A stretch of 64,000 bases of DNA from Welwitschia mirabilis (lineage: Eukaryota > Gnetophyta > Gnetopsida > Welwitschiales), in the NCBI GenBank assembly GCA_051453625.1, contig JBOZIK010000001.1:214729914-214793913 (forward strand), written 5' to 3'. Each line of letters opens with the position of its first letter. The stretch's first letter is position 1. The translations under genes were made by a program, and so were the position numbers. Shown here piece after piece: positions 12,035-24,537 of the stretch. The notes below the pieces were generated by a model, which had not been told where the DNA came from, searched no databases, and was given only the letters and a program-made list of their open reading frames with translations.

Positions 12035-13330
12035 ATAATGATCATTGAATTTCAATTATTAGTGATTTTTAGGATTTTTTATGATAATACACCATTTCGT
12101 AGTACCTACGTTATCATGTATGGGCCTTTTCACATAGAAACTAGTTTACCTGGGAATAAATGTAATTTTGACTTGGAAAGTAAAACTAGTTCTCCTCTGC
12201 ATTTTCTTCATCCTTTTATTATTGATGTTTACATTTTCATAAGCATTCTTTTTAAATATTATCTAGCTCATTAATAGAATAGCCTTTTTTTTCCTTGCTA
12301 TCTTAAGATCTAAATTCATATTCTTAATTACCCAATATGTCTTATGTTCAATTTTAAGAGGTAGATGAAAAGGCTTTTCCTAAACTAAATTAAATGGAGT
12401 CATTCCTCATGGAGTCTCATAAGCTATTCTATAGGCCCATGAAACATCATTTAACTTATAATACCAATCTTTTTTAATTGAACTCCTTGCTTTTTATAGT
12501 ATGCAATTTATTTCTCTATTAGTGGTTTTAACTTGTCTGCTAGTTTGGAGATNNNNNNNNNNNNNNNNNNNNNNNNNNNNNNNNNNNNNNNNNNNNNNNN
12601 NNNNNNNNNNNNNNNNNNNNNNNNNNNNNNNNNNNNNNNNNNNNNNNNNNNNCATGAAAAGGCTTTTCCTAAACTAACTTAAATGGAGTCATTCCTCATG
12701 GAGTCTCATAAGCTATTCTATAGGCCCATAAAACATCATTTAACTTATAATATCAATCTTTTTTAATTGAACTCCTTGCTTTTTATAGTATGTATTTTAT
12801 TTCTCTATTAGTGGTCTTGATTTCTCTGCTAGTTTGGAGATGATAAGAAGTTGTGACTTTATAAGTAAACCCATACTTAAAGATCAGATTATTCAATATT
12901 TTGTTATGAAAATGAGTACTATAATCACTAATCAAGACTAAAGGATAATCAAATCTCATCAAAATGTTTACTTTAAAAAACTTCAATATAATTTAGAAAT
13001 CATTAGCTTTATAAGTGTATGCTTATATTCACTTAGTGACACACTTAATATAGAGAAGGATATATTAGGGTGTATTAGAAGAAGGATATAAGTCTTAAAT
13101 ATTGATATCCCAAATACCAAAAGGTTCAATAAGAAGAAGGATTTAAGAACATCATGTATTTTAAGTAAGAGATATAAATCCTTAAAGAGAGATTGCCAAT
13201 AAAAATAAGATTGAAGAATTTTTTTGATGGTTTTGTTAACACTATAATGGTTACCACAAGATTCAAAGTGGTAAAGTTTTAGAATGTCATGTATTTTTTA
13301 TTGGGAAACATGTCTATGAATAACTTAATT
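12035..13330 (-). pseudogene. GYP1 integrase pseudogene with GPY motif
   Basis: Decayed Ty3/gypsy integrase on the minus strand, which would have inserted the cDNA into the chromosome. The core is readable at 12986-12783: RFDYPLVLISDYSTHFHNK contains the second catalytic Asp (LISD), followed by YGFTYKVTTSYHLQTS and the NREIK motif of Athila-type integrases. Further on (12550-12300) pieces of the C-terminal core remain. The chromatin-side C-terminal domain follows, with LHLFPGKL and the GPY/F motif KGPYMIT at 12131-12112. Stops and frameshifts are frequent. The 100-N gap at 12553-12652 duplicates part of the domain, so it appears twice in the assembly. Confidence 0.85.
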
Positions 13331-14000
13331 TGGGAAATATTTAAAAATTTTCCTATTATTAAGGATTCAATAAGAGTAAATAACCTTAGAAGCTAAATAA
13401 TTTATAATATTAGAAAACTAAGGTATTTTTGTAATGGATAAAAGATACTTATCAGAAAAAATAACATTTATGGAAAGGGATCTATGCAAGTTATTCTATG
13501 TTATCCATGAAAGATAATTAGCTAAAACATTATTAAAACCCTTTTTATTCTTGATCTCCAAGTTAAATTCTTTTCAAAGTAATATTCATCTGATTAATTT
13601 AGGATTGAATCCCTTCTTAAGAAAAAGGTATCTAAGGGTTAAAGGGTCTATGTAGATAATTATCTTATAACCAAGGAGATATTGTCTAATTATTTCTAAA
13701 GCAAATACTATGCTAAGAGGTATCTTAGAACCAAGGATATACTGCCTAATTATTTCTAAAGAAAAGACTATGGTAAGAGGTTCTTTTTTTATGATAATAT
13801 AGTTTAATTAAGTGTTGCTTAATGTTTTACTTGCATGATAGGTTACAATCTGTTTGTATCTACATTTTATTCTAAAGTGGAACCAACTATATAATCACTA
13901 ATATCACACATGATTTTAAAGGATAACTTCTAATTAGGTAGTTAAATTACAGGTTTGATGGTAAGTTTTCCTTTAAAATCATCGAAATATTATTGATACT
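13331..14000 (-). pseudogene. GYP1 RNase H pseudogene
   Basis: The minus strand at 13925-13880 reads IMCDISDYIVGSTL, the first catalytic-Asp motif of gypsy RNase H, which digests the RNA template during reverse transcription. Later pieces correspond to the remaining RNase H motifs but with many stops. A 60-bp tandem duplication at 13664-13783 adds a second copy of one motif region. It lies between RT and integrase, as expected. Confidence 0.75.
13664..13783. repeat. 60-bp tandem duplication inside RNase H
   Basis: Units 13664-13723 and 13724-13783 align base for base with about eight differences (cttataaccaaggagatatt against cttagaaccaaggatatact at the start, ctaagaggta against gtaagaggtt at the end). 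The 60-base length would preserve frame by 20 codons. There is no gap nearby, so an assembly artefact is less likely. Confidence 0.8.
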
Positions 14001-14438
14001 CAAGAATGTACTTAAAAGGGGCATCGTTTCTCAAAAGGTCATAAAGGGGTTTGGAAATTTTACTAAAATATTGGAAAAACCTTCTATAATAACCTCCATG
14101 TCCTAAAAAGGATCTCATATATTTTTTTTTTTGAAAATTAGATAAATAAGTAATTAATAAAACTAGTATTGGATGAATTTGCATTCCTTTAAAGAAATAA
14201 TATGTTCTAAATCTATTCCTTTATTAACCATGAGATAGCATTTTTCTTAACTTAATGTAAGGAATTTTTCTATGCACTAAATAAGGACAAGTTATAAGTT
14301 ATAAAGTCAGTGCTTAAAAGAGTCGTCATAAACAAGAAAATCATTCATGAAAATTTTAATGCATGCATTTAATAAATCAAAAAAATTCTAAACATACATT
14401 ATTAAAATGTGGAAGGAAAATTACATAGCTTGAATGAT
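14001..14438 (-). pseudogene. GYP1 reverse transcriptase, C-terminal part
   Basis: The minus strand contains KIFMNDFLVYDDSF at about 14355-14310, matching the gypsy RT catalytic YMDD-like box (here F-M-N-D, one Asp lost). It is followed by EKCYLMVNKGID and, at 14184-13990, MRSFLGHGGYYRRFF and ISKPLYDLL, the connection to RNase H. Upstream it stops at 14438, where GYP2 is inserted; the protein resumes at 29825. Decayed by stops and frameshifts. Confidence 0.9.
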
Positions 14439-15578
14439 TGATAGGTGGCCAAATTGGTGCATTTGACATATGGTTTGAAGTGTGTTTTTAGGTTATTTTT
14501 ACAAGTTTAATGCTTAAACTAACCACTTTAATTTCAAGAACTAAAGATAAATAATTAATTATAATTTAAATCAAAATTAAGTAATTATAGGGCATTTGAG
14601 AAAGCACTAGCAAATAAAGAAATTAAATTTCACCTACCACTAGAAGCCTAAGTACTAAAAGATAAATCATTAAAAGATGAGACATTTGAGGAGACAAATA
14701 TATTTANNNNNNNNNNNNNNNNNNNNNNNNNNNNNNNNNNNNNNNNNNNNNNNNNNNNNNNNNNNNNNNNNNNNNNNNNNNNNNNNNNNNNNNNNNNNNN
14801 NNNNNNNNNNNNNNNNNNNNNNNNNNNNNNNNNNNNNNNNNNNNNNNNNNNNNNNNNNNNNNNNNNNNNNCACTAGAGTTTGAAGTTAGTAAATGGCAAA
14901 GAATCAAGTTTTATTTTTAGATAAAATTTTAATGTAATCATTTTAGTTTGTTCTTTGGCTAAATTAGTCCATCATGCAAACCCATATAAATCCTTCTTAG
15001 ACCCATTATTTTCTCATCTCTCTTTGGGCATCAAAGTTCTTATAATATTAGAGCAACTTAAACAAGGAGATCCATTTGCTTATGAAAAGAACTAAATTGG
15101 AATTAGGATATGTATCCTTCATTGAGGAGCTTTTTACTTCTAATTGGATGTAATAAAGTTTATTTTATTAAAGGTTAATAAAGTATACTTTCTTTCTCTC
15201 AAATTCTCTCTCTCTATATATACTTTATACTTTATGTTGATGTCAATTTAATACCCATATAGATTAAATCTAATTTTGATATAAAGTATGAGAACGAACT
15301 TGGATGATAATAAATTGGTAAAACTATTGGTTAATTACATTTAGGATTTACATTATTATTGCATAGCATTTTTAATTCTATTTACATTCATTCCATTCCA
15401 TTTATCGTATCATTTTCATTCTCCTTCCTCTTCTCTCTTATTGTTCTAAATAACTAGGTCATATTTAACTATGAATCTGGATTGACTTACTCTATACCAT
15501 GTGTGTTTTCTTACCATTACTTGAGAATGTTTTAAGATATAACTTGCAAATTAGGTAAGAACTACATATAGCACAACA
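14439..15578 (+). repeat. GYP2 5' LTR
   Basis: It starts TGATAGGTGGCC and ends agcacaaca, three bases before the PBS. It aligns with 28672-29824, sharing blocks such as gagaaagcactagcaaa and cctaccactaga. A 164-N gap lies at 14707-14870. Its last part (from about 15422) is repeated at 15826-16018 because of the 15726-15825 gap. Confidence 0.85.
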
Positions 15579-16289
15579 TTTTAGCATCATTACTAGGAAG
15601 GAATTCAAGAATACCAAGAAGAAAGTAAGTCTTTAGAAGATTATGTTCTACATCAAAAGAAAGATCATATTATTCTTTGAATGTGATATTTTTTTTATTG
15701 ATATTGTACATTAGTTTCAAGTTTTNNNNNNNNNNNNNNNNNNNNNNNNNNNNNNNNNNNNNNNNNNNNNNNNNNNNNNNNNNNNNNNNNNNNNNNNNNN
15801 NNNNNNNNNNNNNNNNNNNNNNNNNCCTTCCTCTTCTCTCTTATTTTTCTAAATAACTAGGTCGTATTTAACTTATTATCTTCTTTATGTTTATGAATCT
15901 GGATTGAGTTACTCTATATCATGTGTGTTTTCTTACCATTACTTGAGAATGTTTTAAGATATAACTTGCAAATTAGATAAGCACTACACATAGCACAACA
16001 TTTTAGCATCATTACTAGGAAGGAATTCAAGAATACCAAGAAGAAAGTAAGTCTTTAGAACATTATGTTCTACATCAAAATAAAGATGATATTATTCTTT
16101 GAATGTGTTTTTTTTTTTATTATTATTGTACATTAGTTTCAAGTTTTGAGTTTTCAAGATTTTCTTACCTATTATTTTCTTGAGTGTAATAATTTTTTTA
16201 AATTTTCTTTGTTGCAAGTCTTTTTTAAGTAGTTATATTTTTCCTTCTTAGTAGTTAGATTTAGTAATTGGTCTATTCATTTATATTAT
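15579..16289 (+). other. GYP2 leader, partly duplicated around a gap
   Basis: Untranslated leader after the PBS. 15422-15725 and 15826-16147 are near-identical on either side of 100 N. No coding similarity. Confidence 0.6.
15582..15600 (+). promoter_or_regulatory. GYP2 primer binding site
   Basis: tagcatcattactaggaag corresponds to TGGCGCCGTTGCCGGGGA, the complement of the Asp-tRNA 3' end used by Athila-type elements, after G-to-A and C-to-T changes mainly at CG. It is present a second time near 16004 through the assembly duplication. Confidence 0.75.
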
Positions 16290-17236
16290 ATTTTTTTTTT
16301 TTTGCTAAAACTTAGCTTTATAGAAGAGAAGTAGACTATATGTGAAATTTTTATAAAAAGAAGAAAGGATTTGTCATTGTAAAATGATACTTCTATGAAG
16401 GAAAAAAGACCTCTACCTAAAATCCTTGCTAAAAGAATAAGGAATCTACAATTAAAGAATAATTTCATGGATGATAAGAAATCTTATGTGAAATTTTTTT
16501 TTTAAAGAAGGAAAATTAAATCTTTTCAAAAAATCTTGGCTTATAAAAAGAAGAACTTTCCTTTGAAAGATGTTATTGAAACTAGGGCTCATTCTTCTTT
16601 TCAACATCCCTCTTTTTTACCTTTCTATTTTTAGCATTTTTCTTTTCAACCTTTTTTTAGTTATGATGATGAATCTCAATACTTTAGGAACTTCCCCTCA
16701 TTTAGAGAATCATTCTACATCATTTTGGTAAACCCCAATAATCTCCCATGAAGAACTATGAAGAATATATAGATTTCCTACATCAATCTCTTCAGCAATA
16801 TGTAAACATAGTGAAACACTTAAAAATAATGTGGAGAGATTTGTGGAAGCTATTACACAAACCTATTAGAAAAAGTAATATTATTAAACCTACACCACTG
16901 CGTCTATTACATTCCACCTTAACAATGATGAGAATAACTTAGAAACAAATAGCAATAATTCCTGCTTTAAAATGAAAAATAAGATTTTATATTAATTTTA
17001 ACTATTCCTTCCATTAGGAGATGGACAAGATGAGGACAATAATTATTTAACTTAATAAATAGACAAGAATAACAAGAATGATGAGGATGATATAGAAATA
17101 CTAGATCATCTTCCTAATCTTCACTTATTTTTAGAATGTAATGGTAAATAAGTATCATCTTAATAAAAAGCAAAAAATATTCCAATACATGATGAAGGAT
17201 GATGATTGTATTTCTCTTCATGAGATTATTAAGGAA
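16290..17236 (+). pseudogene. GYP2 uncharacterised coding remnant, N-terminal part
   Basis: Decayed coding sequence homologous to 52200-53640 of GYP4. Readable pieces include a basic segment with KILAKRI and KSFQKILAYKKKNFPLKDVIETRA, partly a tandem theme, then an aromatic segment and HQSLQQYVN (16748-16830). It ends in an acidic part with ILDHLPNLHLF (about 17096-17135); GYP4 has VEILDHSPSFHLL at the same place. I cannot match it to a known Gag domain. It sits where gag would be, so a divergent structural protein is possible. GYP3 interrupts it at 17237 and the coding continues at 26209. Confidence 0.6.
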
Positions 17237-18326
17237 TATAATATTGTATTGCATATTTATACAAATTTTCATACTTAAAGAGATCTTTTCTTTTATAAAT
17301 AGAATAGATATCTTACATAATACAATGTACTAATATACTTGGAAGTAAATATAAATGTCGTATCTCATTGAAGACTTACAAGAGAAGAACAAGGTTTGAT
17401 TTTCACCAAAGTAAAGTAACTAAACTTAAGAAATTATGTAAAAAATAAATATGTAATGCAAATGCGAATGTAACCTAATCTAAAGGTAGTGCAAAATGAA
17501 TCTAAACTACTTGCTTTTAGCCTTAATAAAGGCTATCTTTAAGAGCTATATCACCCAAGAAATTATCACTAGATTAAGAGAAATATAAACCATAAGGGAT
17601 ATCTAACAAATCTAAATGTAATAATGAAAATAAATTTTTTGTATTAAAAGGAACTAAACATTTAGATTACAAAATAGTCAGGCCTAAATAAAGGATGCAA
17701 TAGCTCTTCACTAAGGAAACATCTTTTTACAACACTTAAGATGGATTTTGTGTCCTTCAATCTATTACCATGAGAAGTTTTAATGCATCGAAGATGGAGA
17801 GAAGAGTCGAAGGCAAATTTATTAATAGGGTTATAGTCTAGAAAATGACAAATAAAGGTGCTACAATATGTGCTCTTTTATAGATAAGAAATGGATGAAA
17901 TGGTTAAGGTCAGCTATCAGAGTCAGTTATAGTATTAGTATCATCCTCGCTATCATCTAGATGATGATGGAGATGATATCTCCTTATAAAGTATTACTCA
18001 GTAGGTAACTCAATAGATGACTCAGTAGTCCATATCAGCATCTAATGGTGTCATCATCCTAGCTATCGTGGGGATGATAGAGGGAATGATAGACTTCTTT
18101 ACTTACTTAAGTGAGGAGAAGCTGGCCTTTACTATCAATAATCTTCCTCCATAGCCATAAGTATCAAAATGAACCTTAAATGTATTAAATAATGCTAAGA
18201 ATTATACATTTCTGAGATATTCCATTGATTCCCCAAAATCCTCAGAATTTCATCTAAATAAATGTAAATGTCTTAGAAAATATCTCATAAAACCCTATAA
18301 AATAACCATAAATTAGTAGAATAAAA
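17237..18326 (-). repeat. GYP3 3' LTR
   Basis: Aligns with 24538-26208 (shared: tagatatcttacataatacaa, and the stretch with actcagtwgtccatrttagcatctaatgg). On the minus strand it begins TTTTATTCTAC, decayed from TGTTGTGCTAC, right after a purine tract. Part of it is assembled a second time at 18629-18935. It contains two copies of the CATC/GATG hairpin motif (17941-17975, 18050-18090). Confidence 0.8.
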
Positions 18327-18340
18327 TAGCCCTCCACTTA
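18327..18340 (-). promoter_or_regulatory. GYP3 polypurine tract
   Basis: Minus strand aagtggagggcta directly before the 3' LTR start. GYP4 has aagtgatgggcta and GYP2 has aatgggggcta at the same place. A duplicate is at 18936. Confidence 0.7.
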
Positions 18341-20559
18341 GCCTTTATTAGTTCCTGACAAAAACCAGATAAAAAACTAGAAATGCAAGCCAATTTGTCT
18401 TATCAAAATCAATTTGAAGATTATAAAACAGACTCATAAAACACATCACATAGATAAATAATATGTAAGTCATAATGTAAATAAAAATTTTAAAATTTTA
18501 TCTCATGAAAGTTTTGAACTAACTTGAANNNNNNNNNNNNNNNNNNNNNNNNNNNNNNNNNNNNNNNNNNNNNNNNNNNNNNNNNNNNNNNNNNNNNNNN
18601 NNNNNNNNNNNNNNNNNNNNNNNNNNNNACTCAGTAGTCCATATTAGCATCTAATGGTGTCATCATCCTAGCTATTGTGGGGATGACAGAGGGGATGATA
18701 GACTTCTTTACTTACTTAAGTGAGGAGAAGCTGGCCTTTACTATCAATAATCTTCCTCCATAGCCATGAGTATTAAAATGAACCTTAAATGTCTTAAATA
18801 ATGCTAAGAATTACACACTTCTGAGATATTCCATTAATTCTCCAAAATCCTTAGAATTTCATCTAAATCTATGTAAATGTCCTAGAAAATATCTCATAAA
18901 ACCCCATAAAATAACCTTAAATTAGTAGAATAAAATAGCCCTCCACTTAGCCTTTATCAATCCCTGACAAAAACCAGATAAAAAACCACAAATGCAAGCC
19001 AATTTGTCTTATTAAAATCAATTTGAAGATTATAAAACAGACTCATAAAATACATCACATAGATAAATAATATGTAATGCATAATGTAAATAAAAATTTT
19101 AAAATTTTATCTCATGAAAGTTCTGAACTAACTTGAAAATTTAAAAATGAATCATTAAAATGGCTCCTAGTCCTCTAAGAAAAATACTATGATCTATATT
19201 GAAGAATAAATCCAAGAAAGCAGACGAGAGTAAGAAGGAAGATGATGGGTGTTTCAAAATGGACAACTTTTAAATTAAGTTCAAAACTTAGTAAAGAAAT
19301 ATTAGATTTAAAAAATATAGATGTATGAAATATTCTAACAAGCAAAGAAACAGTGCACAATGAAAATGTTTCATTACAAAATGATTATAAGTAGTGTTGA
19401 GAAACTCCAAAATATTAAAAATAAACATCACAAAATTATTTAAGTAAGAAATCAACTCTTTATTGAAAATTAAGCAAGGCAAGCATAAAATAATAATAAA
19501 ATATAGAAATAACTTTGAAACAACTAACCAAACCTAAAATAAAAAAAGGTAAAAAAGGTAACATAAATAAAATATAATCAACCTATTCAAAATTTTAACC
19601 TAATAGACTTCATAAAATCATAACATCATCTAATTTGAAAATGCATGACTTGATGTATAAAGAAAATTCCATTTGNNNNNNNNNNNNNNNNNNNNNNNNN
19701 NNNNNNNNNNNNNNNNNNNNNNNNNNNNNNNNNNNNNNNNNNNNNNNNNNNNNNNNNNNNNNNNNNNNNNNNNNNCCTCCTTCTCCCCTCTCTTTTTTCC
19801 TCCAAATGATGAAAACCTTCTATGTGGCCAAACACTTCAAAAGAAAAAGGTAAAGTCATAACATGAAGATAGAACAAAACATTTTTAAACAATCTAAGAT
19901 CTTTTCACCATTGAAAAAACATCAAAAATAAAGCATCTTCCTTTAAATTAAAGTTCATAGATGTGTAAATGTCTTAACATTGAGTGAATCCAATCTTACC
20001 ACTATAAATTATCCAAGTCAAAGACTAGTCATGGAAAAAAATACATAAGTCATGTTTAATAGATAATTAAGTAATATCATAATGTTCTTTAAAGAAAAAA
20101 GCTAAGATAAAATCCAGACGATTGTTTAAATATTTCCAGCCCTTTTCCATTAACATTTTAAAATAATTAAGTGGTTAAGTTATAAATCTTAATAGAGCCA
20201 TCAGAATGTATTTTCTTAAAATAATAGAAAATCAAAATAGGAAATAATAAATAGTTGTTCTTCTCATCGTCCAAATGATAAAGAGGACGACAAAGATAGA
20301 AAATAAAAATAGAAAATAAAGTTCTAGTATAAAGATTAAGGATAAAATTAAAATAGAAACTATCGTCTGACTGTTGAGTGGATGACAGAGAGAATAAGAC
20401 ACACACAAAAGGTTAAAACATAAGATAAAAATAAAATCAAAGTAAAAATCATAAAACATAAGAGTAAAAAGGAAACACTTTAAGTAAATTATAAAAAAAA
20501 TTTATTCAAATTCTAAAAAATCTATAAAACACTTTTATTGAAAATAAAGAACAAGAAAA
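18341..20559 (-). other. GYP3 3' region, non-coding
   Basis: Sequence between the coding remnant and the purine tract. 18629-19137 repeats 17990-18528 across a 100-N gap. The gap at 19676-19775 is the only 100-N gap without an evident flanking duplicate; a C/T-rich stretch follows it. Two hairpin-motif copies that still carry CG lie at 20261-20292 and 20360-20392. No protein similarity is seen. Confidence 0.5.
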
Positions 20560-21110
20560 GGATCTATTTGGATTTTCTAAAGATATTGCATTCTTTCATA
20601 GAAATTAAGATGGCCCAAACCAAATGTTTACCAATTGATAAAACATAAGAGGTATACAATTGTTTTCAAGTAAAATCAATTGGAGGAAGAACAGGATAAT
20701 AGATAAAACTCTATGAGACCACATGAAAGCACAAATTTTAGAAGTTAAAGGGGATATTAATGTTGACTCTAGTAAAATATTTTCATTGATTATAAGAGTT
20801 TTGATTTAATTATTATTTAAAAATTTATGTTCGAGTCCACAAGAAAGATTTGTCATATTTAAATTATGATTTTTTATTTTTGGCTCATGTAGTGGATAAT
20901 CCGCCTTAAGTGTAAGTTTTCATTTAAAATTTTGACTTCCTTGTAATCTAAAGGTTTTATTTCTTCTTTATTTTAAAAGTTATACATATTAATAGCTTCT
21001 AAATTTTTATTCTCAATTAGGTCATTATAAAGTATGGGCTCATGTAAAGTTGACTCTCTCTCTTAAAGGGAATGATGTTAAAGAAATACAGTTGCTTTGA
21101 TATTATCTTC
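20560..21110 (-). pseudogene. GYP3 coding segment after protease, shared with GYP2/GYP4
   Basis: The minus strand near 20640-20580 reads LMFYQLVNIWF, nearly the same as FMFYQLVNIWFDP at the end of the GYP4 coding region (54860-54900). Nucleotide similarity extends around it (gttttatcaattggtaaa). It follows protease with no RT. Several stops and frameshifts. Function unknown; it could be the tail of the Gag-Pro polyprotein or a separate ORF. Confidence 0.55.
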
Positions 21111-21126
21111 TAAGTCCATTTCATCA

Positions 21127-21580
21127 TTACTTAAACCTTTTTTTCACTATTATAAATTTTTCACTTAGGTAACAATTCATCATTCCTGTCCTAGTATCAA
21201 TAATGGAATGGGCTATTACATAGAAGGCTAATCCTAGAAGTAAGGGGTATCCTCTTTTGTGTTTAACTTCTATGATAATTAGATCTATTGGATAGCATTC
21301 CTCTTCAATTTGTATCACTAGAGCTTTAATGAATCTTTAGTTTTTCTTAACTAAAGTATCCACTAGTTCTAAGAGAATCTGAGTAGGCTCTATTCTACTC
21401 TCTAAACCAAATTTCTTGCAAATGTGTAGTGACATGATATTAACACTCATCCCAATGTTAATTAAAGCTTTATTGATATTTTTATTTTCCTATGATATAT
21501 ATTTTACCATTTCTACCCCTAGATCTTTAAATTTTGGATATTTTTATAATACTAAATTCGTGAGCGATTATGGTAGAAGG
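21127..21580 (-). pseudogene. GYP3 retropepsin-type protease remnant
   Basis: The minus strand reads KALINIGMSVNIMSLHICKK at 21480-21420, where Athila-type proteases have the catalytic D-L-G-A (here N-I-G-M, Asp lost). The second half, 21318-21127, is an open 63-codon stretch with CYPIDLIIIEVKHKRGYPLLLG and AFYVIAHSIIDTRTGMM, the usual LLG(R)PF motif with F but no P. This enzyme cuts the polyprotein in the particle. It lies directly after gag, as in the family. Confidence 0.85.
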
Positions 21581-24060
21581 ACTTTGCTAGGAATAACTTG
21601 TTTTTGTTTTCTTCTTATCAAGTCTTTCCATACTTTTGAGTATCCTAGATTTTGTTGTAAAGTTTTCAAAAGGTCAATTTTATGCTCACATTTTTTATCA
21701 AGGCTTTAAGATGCTCATAAGATGCTCATTGAAAGTTGAATTGTTGTTAAGCTTATGAAGACAAGGGATAGCCTGTTGCTTTTGTGAAAAATTTTATTTG
21801 TACTTTTACCAAGTAAAGGAAAGTTATAATCTTCTAATATTTTAATGTCTTCTCTTATTTATCATCTTAAATGTTATTTTGAGAGGTTTATGCTTTACAA
21901 GGAGAAGGAATTACTTCTTATCCACTTCTTGTCACAACCTTACAGTCTTTTCTTATTTTGTTAGGGCTTGATAACTGTTGTATTACTAATAAACCTTGTG
22001 GTCTTTGATTTGTCAACATTATTTGCTGAAGGACATTTACTAAGTTTTTAATGTTTTTACTTTTCTAAGCTGGCATGTGTCTTTTCTTATGATCTTCTAA
22101 ATTCATACATTAGATTTATGAATGGATCATTTGAATGTTGGAAGTTGCATGAACTTGGTTGGAAATTTGAATTTTTGAATTAATTTCTAAAAGGTTGAGA
22201 GTTATTTTAAAAATGTGTATTACCTGATTTTGATTTTAGAAGTTTTAAGATGTTTGATTAAAAGTGAAAACTTCTTCACATATTGTCTCTTTATATGTTG
22301 GTAATAGAGGATAGGTTTTACTTATGTTATAATTATCCTTGCATAAGTCTTAAGTTGGCACAACATTTTTCTCAATTGTTGATTTAACATCTAAAATAAT
22401 TTCTATATATTTCTATAGAGTTTTTATAAAATATCTCATAAGATTTATATGGTTATATTATACCTCTTTTTCTTGTTTTACTTATTTTAAATCTTTGATG
22501 AGTTGGCCTATAGTACGGTTTTCTTTAGATGTTGACCAAGTTTGACTCAACCTTCACAAGTTCTTCTAATTTTGCCTGGGCATTTTATAATGTGAGATTC
22601 ATGAGGTTTCCACTATAAGAGTAGTCTATAAGTTGTTTTATATGAAGATTTAGTCCATTGTAAAATTAGTTAACTAATTCTTTTTATGAAAAANNNNNNN
22701 NNNNNNNNNNNNNNNNNNNNNNNNNNNNNNNNNNNNNNNNNNNNNNNNNNNNNNNNNNNNNNNNNNNNNNNNNNNNNNNNNNNNNNNNNNNNNATTTTGG
22801 AAGTTGTATGAACTTGGTTGGAAATTTGAATTTTTGAATTAATTTCTAAAAGGTGGAGAGTTTGAAAATTGTGTATTACCTGATTTTGATTTCAGAAGTT
22901 TTGAGATGTTTGATTAAGAGTGCAAACTTCTTCACATATTGTCTCTTTGTATGTTGGTAATAGAGGATAGTTTTTACTTATGTTATAATTGTCCTTGCAT
23001 AAGTCATAAGTTGGCACAACATTTTTCTCAATTATTGATTTAACATCTAAAATAATTTCTATATATTACTCTAGAGTTTTTATAAAATATCTTATTAGAT
23101 TTATATGGTTATATTATACCTCTTTTTCTTATTTTACTTATTTTAAATATTTGATAAGTTGGCCTATAGTACGGTTTTCTTTAGATGTTGGCCAAGTTTG
23201 ACTAACCTTCACAAGTTCTTCTACTTTTGTCTGGGCATTTTATAATGTGAGATTCATGAGATTTCCACTATAAGAGAAGTCTATAAGTTGTTTTATGTGA
23301 AGATTTAGTCCATTATAAAAGTAGTTAACTAATTCTTTTTATGAAAAAGAAACTACTCGATTAGAGTAAAGGGCAATGAAGAAACATTCATATGTGGAAG
23401 AATAGTCTTCATTTGGCTATTCTTGAAAGTTTATTACTTTATTTTTTCCTTTTTTCTAATGCTTTCGTCACTCATGAATATTTTAATGAAAGTTTCCTAA
23501 ATGTGTTCCAAAGATTTTAAACTTTTTTGGGGTATAGTTTTTAGCCAAAGTTTTGCTCTTTCTTTTAATGTCATAGGAAAGATTACCATGTATGTTTTAT
23601 TACTAATTTTTTCTTTTCATTTCCTAAGGTAAGAATTAATTGTTTTAATTCTACTATGTGTTAGAGTGGATCCTCATCATATTCACCCATAAAAGTTGGA
23701 TAAACATTTAAGTTCTTAAGCTCAATATCATCTCCTGAGGTTAGATCAAAAGAGGTTTGAATTTCTTATTTCTTATTTGCTAGTAATTTTCTTAAGGTAA
23801 GGTTTTCATTAGAATTAGACGTAGAAAATCCTAAAACTTTCTTTTGATTTTGGGTAGCACTCAAATTTTTAAACTATTTTTCTCCATCTATAAGATTTTT
23901 TCCAATGGATTTCTGATTTAGAAAAATAATATTAGAAGAAGGATTATATGCACCTGGAGATTGCTTTTCAGATTTGATTTCTAAGTTTACTAGTCCTTCT
24001 CTAATGTTCACATCTATAAACAACCTTTCTCTCTAATATCTCTTTTCTAGATTAACCATA
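21581..24060 (-). pseudogene. gag: GYP3 gag pseudogene (retrotrans_gag domain)
   Basis: Minus-strand Gag of Ty3/gypsy type. At 23700-23640 it reads YPTFMGEYDEDPL, and at 23582-23521 FPMTLKERAKLWLKTIPQKS, the hallmark retrotrans_gag motif (basic residues then W-L). Next come ETFIKIFMSDESIRKKEKI and, near 23325-23240, FYNGLNLHIKQLIDFSYSG with LMNLTL, typical of Athila Gag. The region 22794-23353 is a second assembled copy of 22126-22693 across 100 N. Stops are frequent (often where Trp or Gln is expected). The downstream half (21581-22200) is poorly readable and I see no clear zinc knuckle. Confidence 0.85.
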
Positions 24061-24516
24061 TCATAGCATCCTGCTATTAGAAAAAATAGAAAACAAGTTT
24101 AAAAATAATAGATTATCATCCTGTCTATCATTGGGACAATGGAAGGATGATGAACACAAAGAACAAAAAAATAGAAACTTAATAGAGTGGAAAGATAAAA
24201 ACTATAAAAACATTGGTTGTCATCCTCTTGATTGTCTAGATAATAAAGGAGATAAAAGAGGTTAATCTTANNNNNNNNNNCAAAATCCAAAGTCAAAAAC
24301 CTAAAACCAAAACTAAAATTATAAATTATCATCTTAACTATCATGGGGACAATAGAAGGGATGATGATTATTTTACTATTAAAAATAAAATTAAAATCTA
24401 AAATAAAAAATCCTAAGGTTCTTAATTAAAATATAATGTTACTATAGATAAGTAACTAAATGGAAATCCGATGTACTCACTTAAACAATAATAACCTTTG
24501 CGCTTCTCAGCAGTTT
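24061..24516 (-). other. GYP3 leader with hairpin motifs
   Basis: Leader between PBS and gag. Three copies of the CATC/GATG inverted motif lie at 24111-24153, 24216-24250 and 24325-24365. A 10-N gap is at 24271-24280. No coding similarity. Confidence 0.55.
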
Positions 24517-24533
24517 TCCCTGGCAATGATGCT
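24517..24533 (-). promoter_or_regulatory. GYP3 primer binding site
   Basis: Minus strand tagcatcattgccaggg, followed by aaaactg, corresponds to the Asp-tRNA-type PBS TGGCGCCGTTGCCGGGG with CG decay. The LTR end lies three bases upstream, as in GYP2 and GYP4. Confidence 0.85.
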
Positions 24534-24537
24534 AATT

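Noticed and set aside
20167-20459. Two overlapping hydrophobic minus-strand ORFs
   Set aside because: They lie in the non-coding 3' region of GYP3 over hairpin motifs and are not conserved in any other copy here.
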